From Mesorhizobium neociceri (lineage in GTDB: Bacteria; Pseudomonadota; Alphaproteobacteria; Rhizobiales; Rhizobiaceae), in the NCBI RefSeq assembly GCF_013520985.1, contig NZ_JACDTY010000004.1:248001-312000 (forward strand): a stretch of 64,000 bases of DNA, read 5' to 3'. The translations under genes and the position numbers were made by a program. Positions 36,092-45,298 of this stretch are shown here, piece by piece. The notes under the pieces are model-generated. The model was not told the DNA's origin. It worked only from the letters and a program-made list of their open reading frames with translations, and did no database searches. Positions within the stretch are counted from its first letter, which is position 1; the number at the start of each line of letters is the position of its first letter.

Positions 36092-37021
36092 ATGACAAGT
36101 CCTGGCAGCCCCTCGCAAGCCCGCTCGCTGATCATCGAGCGTCTGGTCGGTGACAGCGGTGAGGCCGGTCACGTCATCGGCACAGGACGCTCGATGGGCG
36201 AGCGCGCGCTGCCGCTGCTGCAGAAGAGCCTGGCCGGCGAGCTCGGCGCTCAAGTAACCGTCGACCTGCGCGCGGTCGAGGTCAGCCGCGTGCCGGATGC
36301 GCGCGTGCATGCGGGCGAGAGCTTTGCCTTGACCATCATCCCATCGCCGACATCGTCGGATGCTATGACGCTGGTGATCGATGCGCCAGCCATCGCCGTC
36401 ATGGTCTGCGCGCTGTTCGGCGGCGATCCGGATCAGCCGGTGGCGCCGATCGAGCGCGAGCTGTCGCAGATCGAGACGGATGTGGCGACGACGGTGTTCC
36501 AGGAGGTTGCGCAGGCGCTGAACGGCTCGGGCCGCCGCTCGCTCGAATTGCGGCTGCCGGTGCCGCGGGCGCTTTCGGGCAACGAAGCCAGGCGCCGCGT
36601 GCTGCGCGATGGCGCGGCGGTGCGCATCGTGTTCGGCATCTCGACGCCGACCGATAGCGGTACGGTCACGGTGATGATCCCGCAGCGCATCCTGCTGGCG
36701 ACCCGCGGTATCGCCGATGTCCATGACAGCGAAGGCACGACCGACTGGCGGGCACGCTTTTCGGAAGAGGTGATGCGCTCGACGGTGACGCTCGAAGCGA
36801 CCATGCCGTTGGCACGCCTGACGCTCGGCGACATCGCCGGCTTCGAGCCGGGCCAGGTCATCGAGTTCGAGGAAACGGCGCAGTCGCACGCCAGGCTAAG
36901 CGCGCGCGACAAGACGCTGTTTGTCTGCGAGTTTGGCAAACTCGGGCAGAATTACACCGTCCGGATCCGGCATCCTTACGATGCCGGTCAGGATTTTATC
37001 GATGGGCTCATGCCAGGCTGA
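36092..37021 (+). CDS. fliM: Flagellar motor switch protein FliM
   Basis: 309 residues. The middle CheC-like domain includes VDLRAVEVSRVPDARVHAGE and ERELSQIETDVATTVFQEVA; the C-terminal SpoA domain has VTLEATMPLARLTLGDIAGF and PGQVIEFEETAQSHARL. The N-terminal CheY-binding helix typical of enterobacteria is weakly conserved. Lies 35 bp after motA, upstream of fliN. Confidence 0.93.
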   Translation: MTSPGSPSQARSLIIERLVGDSGEAGHVIGTGRSMGERALPLLQKSLAGELGAQVTVDLRAVEVSRVPDARVHAGESFALTIIPSPTSSDAMTLVIDAPAIAVMVCALFGGDPDQPVAPIERELSQIETDVATTVFQEVAQALNGSGRRSLELRLPVPRALSGNEARRRVLRDGAAVRIVFGISTPTDSGTVTVMIPQRILLATRGIADVHDSEGTTDWRARFSEEVMRSTVTLEATMPLARLTLGDIAGFEPGQVIEFEETAQSHARLSARDKTLFVCEFGKLGQNYTVRIRHPYDAGQDFIDGLMPG

Positions 37022-37054
37022 CGCCGCGCAAGCTCAAGCATTTGGAGACGACTT

Positions 37055-37444
37055 ATGGCCAAGACCAAGGTGGAAGCCAATATCGACCAGCCGGACGAAC
37101 AGCTCGACCGCGCCATCGAGGAATTGCGCGGCGTCCTCCAGGAGGAGGAAAAGCGCCCCGACGTCGCCTTGCGGGCCGCCATGTCCGGCACCAATTCGAA
37201 CGTCATCATGAGCATCCCGGTCGACGTGCAGATCATCCTCGGCAGCACGGAAATGCCGGTGTCGGACCTGATGGCACTGCAGAAGGGCTCGACGGTGGCG
37301 CTGAACCGGCGCATCGGTGAGCCGGTCGACGTCGTGGTCAATGGCCGCAAGATCGCGCGCGGCGAGATCACCGTGCTCGAAAGCGATCCGTCGCGCTTCG
37401 GCATCAGGCTGACCGAGATCATCGCCGCTACCAAGAGCGCGTAG
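37055..37444 (+). CDS. fliN: Flagellar motor switch protein FliN
   Basis: 129 residues, with a charged N-terminal extension and the SpoA domain IMSIPVDVQIILGSTEMPVS, LMALQKGSTVALNRRIGEPV, DVVVNGRKIARGEITVLESD, typical FliN. It forms the base of the C ring. The palindromic repeat at 37457-37504 separates it from fliG. Confidence 0.95.
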   Translation: MAKTKVEANIDQPDEQLDRAIEELRGVLQEEEKRPDVALRAAMSGTNSNVIMSIPVDVQIILGSTEMPVSDLMALQKGSTVALNRRIGEPVDVVVNGRKIARGEITVLESDPSRFGIRLTEIIAATKSA

Positions 37445-37456
37445 AGTATTTGTTTT

Positions 37457-37504
37457 TACGCAATTCCGGACGGAAAACCGCACACACTTTTCCTGGAATT
37501 GCTT
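37457..37504. repeat. Interspersed palindromic repeat, copy 3
   Basis: Arms GCAATTCC (37460-37467) and GGAATTGC (37495-37502) flank a 27-bp centre (GGACGGAAAACCGC, then ACACACTTTTCCT). Preceded by TGTTTTTA as in copy 1 (TGTTTTCA). It lies inside the fliM-fliN-fliG-flhB run, 12 bp after the fliN stop and 48 bp before the fliG start. Confidence 0.82.
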
Positions 37505-37552
37505 CAAAGGGATAGACGATATGCGGTCTCAGCAGCGATCGGAGCTTATGCC

Positions 37553-38572
37553 ATGACGACGCAGGTGACGCTCACGCGCCCGCAAAAGGCCGCCGCCATC
37601 CTGGTGGCGATGGGCAAGCCATCGGCCAGCCGCCTGCTGAAATTCTTCAAGCAGGAAGAGCTGAAGGCGCTGATCGAAGGGGCGCGTCTGCTGCGCACCA
37701 TTCCGCAAAGCGATCTCGAACGCATCGTCGCCGAATTCGAGGCCGAATTCACCGAGGGTGCTGGCCTGCTCGATTCCGCCGACCGGATGGACACCATCCT
37801 CAACGAATCGCTGTCGCCCGAAGAGATGAGCGCCATTATGGGCGACAAGCGCTTCGAGGTTGCGCCGGAAGGGCCGCCGCCGATCTGGCCGGAACTGGAA
37901 AAGCTCGAACCGACGCGGCTGGGAGCGTTCCTTGCCGGCGAACATCCGCAAACGGCAGCCATGGTGCTGTCGAAGCTTGCGCCGCAGGCCGCGGCCAACA
38001 TTCTGCTGACCCTGGAAAAGCCGATGCGCAGCGAGATCATCAAGCGCATGGTGACGATGGCGACCATTCCTGACACAGCCACCAGGATCATCGAGAACCA
38101 GCTGCGCGCCAGCGTGCTGGCGCAGACCGCGACCAAGGACATCTCGGCCGGACAGGCGCGCGTTGCCAGTGTGCTCAACGAAATGGACAAGCCGCAGCTG
38201 GAAGAGGTCATGCAGGATCTGGAAGAGGCCGGCACGCCTGACCTCGGCGGCGTCCGCTCCAGGCTGTTTGCCTTCGACGATCTACCGCTTCTGACGCAGA
38301 AGGCGAGGGTGCTTCTGTTCGACGGGCTATCGACCGAACTGATTACGCTGGCGCTGCGCGGCGCGCCGCCCGGATTGACGGAATCGGTGCTGTCGGCGAT
38401 CGGCGCCCGGTCGCGACGCATGATCGAGTCCGAGCTCGGACAGGGTTCGGAAGGCATCCAGCTTGCCGACATCATGGGCGCGCGCAAGAACATTGCGGTG
38501 GCGACAATCCGGCTTTCGCGCGAGGGGGCTTTCGAACTTCCGTCCTCGTCGCAGCAGAGCGAAGCGGCCTGA
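37553..38572 (+). CDS. fliG: Flagellar motor switch protein FliG
   Basis: 339 residues from ATG 37553, preceded by GGAG eight bases upstream; longer versions would run into the repeat. N-terminal FliF-binding domain RPQKAAAILVAMGKPSASRL, middle EHPQTAAMVLSKLAPQAAAN, and C-terminal torque region DGLSTELITLALRGAPPGLT with RSRRMIESEL. It joins the MS ring to the switch and contacts MotA. Upstream of flhB on the same strand. Confidence 0.95.
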   Translation: MTTQVTLTRPQKAAAILVAMGKPSASRLLKFFKQEELKALIEGARLLRTIPQSDLERIVAEFEAEFTEGAGLLDSADRMDTILNESLSPEEMSAIMGDKRFEVAPEGPPPIWPELEKLEPTRLGAFLAGEHPQTAAMVLSKLAPQAAANILLTLEKPMRSEIIKRMVTMATIPDTATRIIENQLRASVLAQTATKDISAGQARVASVLNEMDKPQLEEVMQDLEEAGTPDLGGVRSRLFAFDDLPLLTQKARVLLFDGLSTELITLALRGAPPGLTESVLSAIGARSRRMIESELGQGSEGIQLADIMGARKNIAVATIRLSREGAFELPSSSQQSEAA

Positions 38573-38584
38573 CGCTGAGCAACA

Positions 38585-39667
38585 ATGGCTGAAGCGGCGG
38601 ACAAAGACTCCAAAACCGAAGACGCGACAGAAAAGAAGATCCGCGACACCATCGAACAGGGCAAGCTGCCCCATTCGCGGGAGGCGGCGCTCCTGGCGTC
38701 CTTTATCGCCATATTGGTGTTCACCGTTTTCTACGCCAAGGACGCCGTCGTTGATCTCGGCATGTTCCTGTCCATGTTCCTGGAAAAGCCCGAGGCGTGG
38801 CCGATGGACACCGAGACCGACGTCATCGCGCTCTACAAGACCGTGATGATGGAGATCGGCCGTGCCGTCGTCAGCCTGCTGGTGCTGCTGGTGGTGGCCG
38901 GCATCGGCGCCTCGGTGCTGCAGAACATGCCGCAATTCGTCGGCGAGCGGATCCGGCCGCAGCTGTCACGCATCTCGATAGCCAAGGGCTGGACCCGGAC
39001 GTTCGGTGTCCAGGGCTGGGTCGAATTCCTGAAATCGCTGGGCAAGCTTGGCTTCGCCAGCATCGTGCTCTATTTCACGCTGTCGCAAGATCACCGCCAG
39101 CTGCTGGCCGGCATGATCACCAATCCGGTCGCCTTCGGCCTCGTCATCAGAAGCATCACCGTCGATATATTGGTGTCGATCGTCTTCGTCATGGGGCTGA
39201 TCGCAGCTGTCGACATCGTCTGGTCGCGCTTCCACTGGAAGCAGGATCTGCGCATGACCAAGCAGGAGGTCAAGGACGAGTTCAAGCAGTCCGAAGGCGA
39301 TCCGATCATCAAGTCGCGGCTGCGCTCTCTGGCGCGCGACCGTGCGCGCAAGCGGATGATGACGGCGGTGCCGCGCGCGACGCTGATCATCGCCAATCCG
39401 ACGCACTTTTCCATCGCGCTCAAATATGTCCGCGACGAGGATTCAGCACCGCTAGTGCTGGCCAAGGGCCAGGACCTGGTGGCGCTCAAGATTCGCGAAA
39501 TCGCCAAGGAGCACAACATCCCGATCTTCGAGGACGTGGCGCTCGCCCGCTCCATGTACAAGCAAGTTTCGGTTGATAGCGTGATCCCGTCGCAATTCTA
39601 TCAGGCCGTCGCCGAACTGGTGCGGATCGTCTACTCGAAAAAGGCTGAGCGGAGACAAATTTCATGA
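38585..39667 (+). CDS. flhB: Flagellar export switch protein FlhB
   Basis: 360 residues: four membrane helices in the first 210 residues, then the cytoplasmic domain with the autocleavage motif NPTH at 271-274 and the family sequences MTKQEVKDEFKQSEGDPIIK and PIFEDVALARSMYKQVSVDS. FlhB switches export from rod/hook to filament substrates with FliK. It overlaps the next gene by 4 bp (ATGA, 39664-39667). Its usual partner flhA is not in the window. Confidence 0.96.
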   Translation: MAEAADKDSKTEDATEKKIRDTIEQGKLPHSREAALLASFIAILVFTVFYAKDAVVDLGMFLSMFLEKPEAWPMDTETDVIALYKTVMMEIGRAVVSLLVLLVVAGIGASVLQNMPQFVGERIRPQLSRISIAKGWTRTFGVQGWVEFLKSLGKLGFASIVLYFTLSQDHRQLLAGMITNPVAFGLVIRSITVDILVSIVFVMGLIAAVDIVWSRFHWKQDLRMTKQEVKDEFKQSEGDPIIKSRLRSLARDRARKRMMTAVPRATLIIANPTHFSIALKYVRDEDSAPLVLAKGQDLVALKIREIAKEHNIPIFEDVALARSMYKQVSVDSVIPSQFYQAVAELVRIVYSKKAERRQIS

Positions 39668-40101
39668 ACCGCCAACCGCACGCGAAATCCCGCGAACTGA
39701 TCGTCGCCAAGGCCATCGAGCAGGTGGTGGACGAGTTGCGCCTGATCGATGTCGCCGACTACATCGCCTTCATCCGGCTCGAGCATTTCGCTTGCCTGTC
39801 GGACCTGGTGGATTCGGCGGTGGAGCTTTATTTCCTGCCGGGCACGCTCAGGCTCGGCCATGGCGGCGAAGCGCATGTCGACTGGAGCGGCAGCCCGCGC
39901 ATCGTGCTCGATCTCGAGCTCAGGCCGCCGGGCGTCACCGTCTATTTTCAGCTGACGCTGAGCGAGGAGAGGTCTTCGGTCGCCGTCAACTACGTGTCGT
40001 TCGAAAAGCCCGGCGAAGACCCCGAGCACAACACGGCCTTGCTGGAGACGGTGATCGAAGAGGCGCGCATCCGCAGGACCGAGCCGCTGGCTTACCGCTG
40101 A
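39664..40101 (+). CDS. Conserved hypothetical protein coupled to flhB
   Basis: 145 residues, predicted cytoplasmic, no membrane helix or signal peptide. The first half is helical (ELIVAKAIEQVVDELRLIDV, YIAFIRLEHFACLSDLVDSA); the second half is beta-rich (RIVLDLELRPPGVTVYFQLT, SSVAVNYVSFEKPGEDPEHN) and ends in a charged helix. I do not recognise the family. Start and stop interlock with flhB, so it is translated with it and is probably an accessory flagellar or regulatory protein. Confidence 0.75.
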   Translation: MNRQPHAKSRELIVAKAIEQVVDELRLIDVADYIAFIRLEHFACLSDLVDSAVELYFLPGTLRLGHGGEAHVDWSGSPRIVLDLELRPPGVTVYFQLTLSEERSSVAVNYVSFEKPGEDPEHNTALLETVIEEARIRRTEPLAYR

Positions 40102-40132
40102 TTTTTTGGCCGCTATCCCGATCGTCTGAGCA

Positions 40133-40152
40133 CGCCGGCCTGAGGGCCGGCG
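40133..40152. terminator. Hairpin between convergent gene ends (flhB operon and visR)
   Basis: Perfect 8-bp stem CGCCGGCC / GGCCGGCG with loop TGAG, in the 55-bp spacer between the unknown gene and the visR stop. It could end transcription from both sides, but no strong T-run follows on either strand. Confidence 0.5.
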
Positions 40153-40156
40153 GGCA

Positions 40157-40927
40157 TCACTCGATCAGCCCCAGCCGCAGCGCCTTGGCCACCGCCTGGT
40201 TACGGTTGACAGCGTTGAGCTTCTGGGTCGACTGGGTGAGATACTGGTTGGCGGTGTGAACCGACAGCTTTAGCAGCCTGGCGATCTCTTCGCTGGTGTT
40301 GCCGTTGGCGGTCAGCTTCAGGCACTCCAGCTCGCGCTTTGAGATCGAGCGCATCCGGCTGGCATCGTTCGGACGAATGCGGGCGACAGCGGCGAACAGC
40401 GAGAAACAGCGAGCGTGGATTTCGTAGAGCGTGTCCTCCGGCAGAGCGATCGTCGAGCCGAGGAACACCACCAATCCGCAATGACCGCGATCGGCGTGGA
40501 CGGGAAAGGCAATGCCGTTGGTGCCCGGCGCCAGCGGCGCCGTGCGCTCTGCCCAGGTGAGGTTCTGGAAGACAGCGTCCGAGCCGGCGATGCCGTCATC
40601 GGCCCACCAGCGCGGCGCCGTGGAAGTGCCGCTGTGGCGCACCATCTCCTCGCCATTGGCGCCGGCGATGAATTTGGTCGTTACCGCCGTGGCCGGATAG
40701 TCGGAATCGAAGCTCGGCACCAGACGCGCGCGTTCCGGCGAAGGGCTGACGAAGTAGAGGCCGAAGGCCGACGCGTTGATATCGACGGCGATCCAGCGGC
40801 AGCGGCGCACGGCGTCCGGGATGGTGACGGCGTGGTGCGTTTCGGAACTGATGGAGAAGGCGCCGAATGGATTGCGTTGCTCGTTGAAAAGGGCCTCGGC
40901 AGCCGCCTTGATATCAGCGTGTTTCAA
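40157..40927 (-). CDS. visR: LuxR-family flagellar master regulator VisR
   Basis: 256 residues. The N-terminal two thirds resemble an autoinducer-binding-like domain without clear ligand residues; the C-terminal LuxR HTH is ISKRELECLKLTANGNTSEE, then IARLLKLSVHTANQYLTQST and NRNQAVAKALRLGLI. Paired with VisN in a 4-bp overlap (40924-40927). In Sinorhizobium VisN and VisR act together at the top of the flagellar hierarchy, activating rem. The visR label follows that order (visN first). Confidence 0.85.
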   Translation of the reverse strand: MKHADIKAAAEALFNEQRNPFGAFSISSETHHAVTIPDAVRRCRWIAVDINASAFGLYFVSPSPERARLVPSFDSDYPATAVTTKFIAGANGEEMVRHSGTSTAPRWWADDGIAGSDAVFQNLTWAERTAPLAPGTNGIAFPVHADRGHCGLVVFLGSTIALPEDTLYEIHARCFSLFAAVARIRPNDASRMRSISKRELECLKLTANGNTSEEIARLLKLSVHTANQYLTQSTQKLNAVNRNQAVAKALRLGLIE

Positions 40928-41634
40928 ATGATGCCGCTCCTGATCGCCGTGGCGATGGCCATCGCGCGGTTCGAGGCCGCGAATTTCTGGATGGCGTGGG
41001 TGATGTAGCTGTTGACGGTGTTGGAGGAGACCCCGAGGATCACCGCGACCTCATCGGTGGTCTTGCCTTCCGACACCCAGAACAGGCATTCTCGCTCGCG
41101 GTCGGACAGCGGGTCCTGCATGGCGGCGGCGGCGACCAATTGCGGAATGGTGGACAGCGCATAGCAGCACTTCAGCTGTGCCTTCATCAGCGCCGGCTGG
41201 TCGATCTTCCCGGGCTCGGCCGCCGAAAACAGCGCGAACAGCCGCTGGCGGCCGACATTGAGCCGCAGCGAATAGACTTCCGCATGGCCAAGCACGTCGA
41301 GCAGGCGCGCCTCTTCGCCGGTGAGCAGCCCGCCGGCGTTGGGCGCTTCGGCCGCGACCAGCGGCTTCGGGCGGATGCCGGGTGCTACGGTCAGCGGCCC
41401 CTGGGCAAGGCCGGCGATCAGCCGCTTGCCGATGAGTTCGATGGCGTCGAAAATCCAGTTTGAGGAGACGATGCGGGCGTCGTTGCGGTCCTGGTCGTGG
41501 ACGATGGCGACGAGCATGTAGCTGTCGGCGCCGATCTCGGCGGCAAGCTGCATGAAAAAGGAGGTGAGATCGCCGCGGGACGCGAGGCGCGAACCTAATG
41601 TGTCGGGTTGCAGAAGCGCGGCGGAGCTGCTCAT
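40924..41634 (-). CDS. visN: LuxR-family flagellar master regulator VisN
   Basis: 236 residues with an N-terminal sensory-like domain and a C-terminal HTH (LSDRERECLFWVSEGKTTDE, then VAVILGVSSNTVNSYITHAI). First gene of the visNR pair, transcribed toward the flhB operon. Upstream lies 474 bp without a coding gene before the TMEM43-like gene, which should contain its promoter. Confidence 0.87.
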   Translation of the reverse strand: MSSSAALLQPDTLGSRLASRGDLTSFFMQLAAEIGADSYMLVAIVHDQDRNDARIVSSNWIFDAIELIGKRLIAGLAQGPLTVAPGIRPKPLVAAEAPNAGGLLTGEEARLLDVLGHAEVYSLRLNVGRQRLFALFSAAEPGKIDQPALMKAQLKCCYALSTIPQLVAAAAMQDPLSDRERECLFWVSEGKTTDEVAVILGVSSNTVNSYITHAIQKFAASNRAMAIATAIRSGII

Positions 41635-42108
41635 TGGATGCTTTGGTTGTAGGTCATGGCCGGAATCTTTTCATGAGCCCGGATGCTGGGTCACCAGCGG
41701 CCGAACTTGAAGACGCATCACGTTTACGAAGCACGCACACTGCGCGGTGTCGCGCAGATCACCGAATCCATTCAGGGAACGCGAAGCCGTCCGCGTCTGG
41801 TGCCGGACGATGCCGGAACTTGAGACTTTGGGTGGTCGCCGCGCCCCCCAAGGACCGGCTGATTCGGGTCTAATCTACCTGCAGATGAATCCGACATCAA
41901 ACGCGATTTGACAAATTCGATATCTCTGGACTCGTTGCGACTCAGAAGCTGCGTTTCGCGAAGTTCGGGCACGCGCCGAGGCGCGAAAAGCCGTGCTTGT
42001 TGCCGTGAAGCCGTATCGGCGAATCACCGCTTCCGATAGATTGAGGCCATCGCGAGAGATGGGCATCCTCGCGATCGATTTCGTGGAATATCGGTTCTGG
42101 GGGCAAAA
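41635..42108. other. Divergent spacer between visN and the TMEM43-like gene
   Basis: 474 bp. No open frame with coding character stands out. A TTGACA occurs at about 41908-41913 on the plus strand but a matching -10 is not evident. It should hold promoters for both visNR and the TMEM43-like gene; no repeat or small RNA could be assigned. Confidence 0.4.
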
Positions 42109-43302
42109 TTGAGCGATTCATTTCGGGAAGTCACATCCGTCTCGTGGTTTGGGCGGATCAAGCGCGCGGTCGGCGGGGTCATCTTCGGCCTTATCCTGAT
42201 CGTGCTGATGGTGATCGGGCTGTTCTGGAACGAGGGCCGCGCCGTGCAGACGGCGCGCTCGCTGGCCGAGGGGTCGGGAGCGGTGGTTTCGGTCGGCGCC
42301 GACAGCGTCGATGCCGCCAATGACGGTAAGCTGGTCCATGTCAGCGGACCGGTGACGGCGGATAGCGGCCTGTCGGATCCAGATTTCGGCATTGCTGCGC
42401 AAGGGCTGCGGCTGTCGCGCAGCGTCGAGATGTATCAGTGGAAGGAAGAGTCCAAGTCGGAGACGACGAAAAAGCTCGGCGGCGGCGAAGAGACGGTGAC
42501 GACCTACAGTTACTCGAAAGTCTGGGACGATAGCCAGATCGATTCATCCGACTTCAAGAAGCCGGACGGCCATCAGAATCCGTCGATGGCGATCCACGGC
42601 CGGACCTTCCAGATTCCTGAGGGCAAGCTTGTCGCCTTCGATCTCGATACGCCGGTGCTGGATCGCATCGAGGGCGACAAGGAATATTCGCTTTCATCCA
42701 GCCAATCAGCGGCGATAAAAGCTGCCTATACCGGCACGAAACCGCTTAGCATCGTCGATGGCAAGATCTATCTCGGCAACGACAACACGACACCCGCTTT
42801 GGGCGACTATCGCATCGGCTACGAACTGGCGCCGCTTGGCGTGGTCAGCATCGTCGCGCGTCAGGCCGGCAGCCGGTTCGAGCCCTACCAGACGCAAGCG
42901 GGCGATGCGCTGCTGATGGTCGACACCGGCAATGTGCCGGCCGAAAAGATGTTCGCCGACGCTGTCAGCGCCAACACGCTGATCACCTGGCTGCTGCGCG
43001 GCGCCGGCCTGCTTTTGCTGACCATCGGCTTTGCGCTGTTCCTCAGCCCGATCGGGGTGATCCTCGACGTCATACCGTTCCTCGGCAGCATGGCGCGGAT
43101 GGGCACCGGAATCATCGCCTTCGTCCTGGCGATCCTGGTCGGCACGACGACGATTGCGATTGCCTGGTTCTGGTATCGGCCGCTGCTGGCGGTCGCTATC
43201 CTGGCGGCAGGCGTGATCGCCGCGGTGATTGTCTACAGGATCGGCCGGTCGCGAAAACCGGCCGTTCCGGCGGCCACGCCAACGGCCGGCGCAGCCGTCT
43301 AA
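42109..43302 (+). CDS. TMEM43-like membrane protein
   Basis: 397 residues from a TTG at 42109 preceded by a GGGGGC ribosome site. A first membrane helix (AVGGVIFGLILIVLMVIGLF) is followed by a large periplasmic region with NEGRAVQTARSLAEG, YQWKEESKSETTKKLGGGEE and FQIPEGKL, then three to four C-terminal helices (from WLLRGAGLLLLTIGFALFLS on). This is the TMEM43 family layout (PF07787), with unknown bacterial function. It is convergent with the deacetylase gene and separated by a hairpin. Confidence 0.85.
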   Translation: MSDSFREVTSVSWFGRIKRAVGGVIFGLILIVLMVIGLFWNEGRAVQTARSLAEGSGAVVSVGADSVDAANDGKLVHVSGPVTADSGLSDPDFGIAAQGLRLSRSVEMYQWKEESKSETTKKLGGGEETVTTYSYSKVWDDSQIDSSDFKKPDGHQNPSMAIHGRTFQIPEGKLVAFDLDTPVLDRIEGDKEYSLSSSQSAAIKAAYTGTKPLSIVDGKIYLGNDNTTPALGDYRIGYELAPLGVVSIVARQAGSRFEPYQTQAGDALLMVDTGNVPAEKMFADAVSANTLITWLLRGAGLLLLTIGFALFLSPIGVILDVIPFLGSMARMGTGIIAFVLAILVGTTTIAIAWFWYRPLLAVAILAAGVIAAVIVYRIGRSRKPAVPAATPTAGAAV

Positions 43303-43314
43303 GTGTGGGCTAAG

Positions 43315-43334
43315 GGGGCGGCTGCTGCCGCCCC
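43315..43334. terminator. Hairpin terminator between convergent genes
   Basis: Perfect 8-bp stem GGGGCGGC / GCCGCCCC with loop TGCT, just after the TMEM43-like stop and just beyond the stop of the deacetylase gene. GC-rich and placed to serve both directions, but without a clear T-run. Confidence 0.5.
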
Positions 43335-43342
43335 TCGGCGCT

Positions 43343-44374
<1,032 letters not shown>

Positions 44375-44398
44375 GAAATTCCTCTCGAAATAGCGAAA

Positions 44399-45052
44399 TC
44401 AGTCAAGGTTGAGATAGGGGGTCACCAGAGCGAGCCACATTCTTTCGACATCGTCCTCGATGAGGTCGTATGTCTTGCGGTCTCGCTTCAACCCTACGAG
44501 CCGGCAAGCATGCCCGACGTCCATCATCAGCACGCCGAGGCGGCTGGCGATCTTGTCGTCAAGCGTCGGGTTCACATGCTGCAGCCATGCGGCGTAGAGC
44601 GCGATGATCTGGTCGTCATATTCGTCCTGGATCGGCCTGAGATCGGCATTGCCCGAGATAGCCTCGATCACCGGCATCAGGGTGGCGTTTTCGAGATAAA
44701 TCCTGGAGGTATCGATGAAGAGCTTGCGCACTTCCTGGCGAAACTCGTCGCGGTTGGTGGGTGGGGTCACTTCGATGCGCCTGGCGATCACCTCGGGAAA
44801 GGATGACAGCCAGCGCCGGGCAAGGTCGAGGAGGATGGCTTCCTTGTTGGGAAAGTACTGGTAGAGCGACCCGACCGACAAGCCGGCGCGCCGCGCGATG
44901 GCGAGCGTCGTCGGCGTCTTGGTCCCTTGCTCGCGCGTCAGGGTCAGCGCCGCGTCGAGAATCCGGTCGACCACCTTGCTCGACCGCTCCTGCCGCGGCT
45001 GCTTGCGCGGTTCGAGCGCCATCCTGGTTTCGCGGCTGAGGCTGCGCTTCAC
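44399..45052 (-). CDS. TetR-family transcriptional regulator
   Basis: 217 residues from GTG 45052, which has GAGGA upstream; an ATG at 45022 or a GTG at 45115 are alternatives. N-terminal HTH: KTPTTLAIARRAGLSVGSLY and QYFPNKEAILLDLARR, after VVDRILDAALTLTREQG. The C-terminal ligand-binding part ends LALVTPYLNLD. Divergent from the amidohydrolase gene and 24 bp upstream of the deacetylase gene in the same direction, so it probably controls both sides. An operator-like palindrome lies just upstream (45126-45141). Confidence 0.85.
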   Translation of the reverse strand: MKRSLSRETRMALEPRKQPRQERSSKVVDRILDAALTLTREQGTKTPTTLAIARRAGLSVGSLYQYFPNKEAILLDLARRWLSSFPEVIARRIEVTPPTNRDEFRQEVRKLFIDTSRIYLENATLMPVIEAISGNADLRPIQDEYDDQIIALYAAWLQHVNPTLDDKIASRLGVLMMDVGHACRLVGLKRDRKTYDLIEDDVERMWLALVTPYLNLD

Positions 45053-45116
45053 GGCTCGACGTCCTCGTTCCCACCCGGTCTCAACGCTATCCACAATACA
45101 TTCGAAATTCGGCACG

Positions 45117-45146
45117 TTGACAAACGCGAATAATTAGTCGCATTCT
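45117..45146. promoter_or_regulatory. Candidate promoter with TetR-type operator
   Basis: TTGACA (45117-45122) and CATTCT (45141-45146) are separated by 18 bp on the plus strand. Within and at the end of the spacer lies a 16-bp near-palindrome GCGAATAATTAGTCGC (45126-45141; one mismatched pair of eight). Such a site would let the adjacent TetR protein block the amidohydrolase-importer promoter and its own. Confidence 0.5.
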
Positions 45147-45298
45147 TTTATCCACGCTGTTTTCGGAGATCACAAGGGGAATTTCAAAACAGCGCACTGG
45201 CATCAGTTTTCGCCCGATAGCGCCGCTCCAGCGGAGTGGCAGGTTGTCGGACAAGAGGGTTGCCGGTCTCAGTCAGTCGTCAAAAGCGCGGAGTCGCG

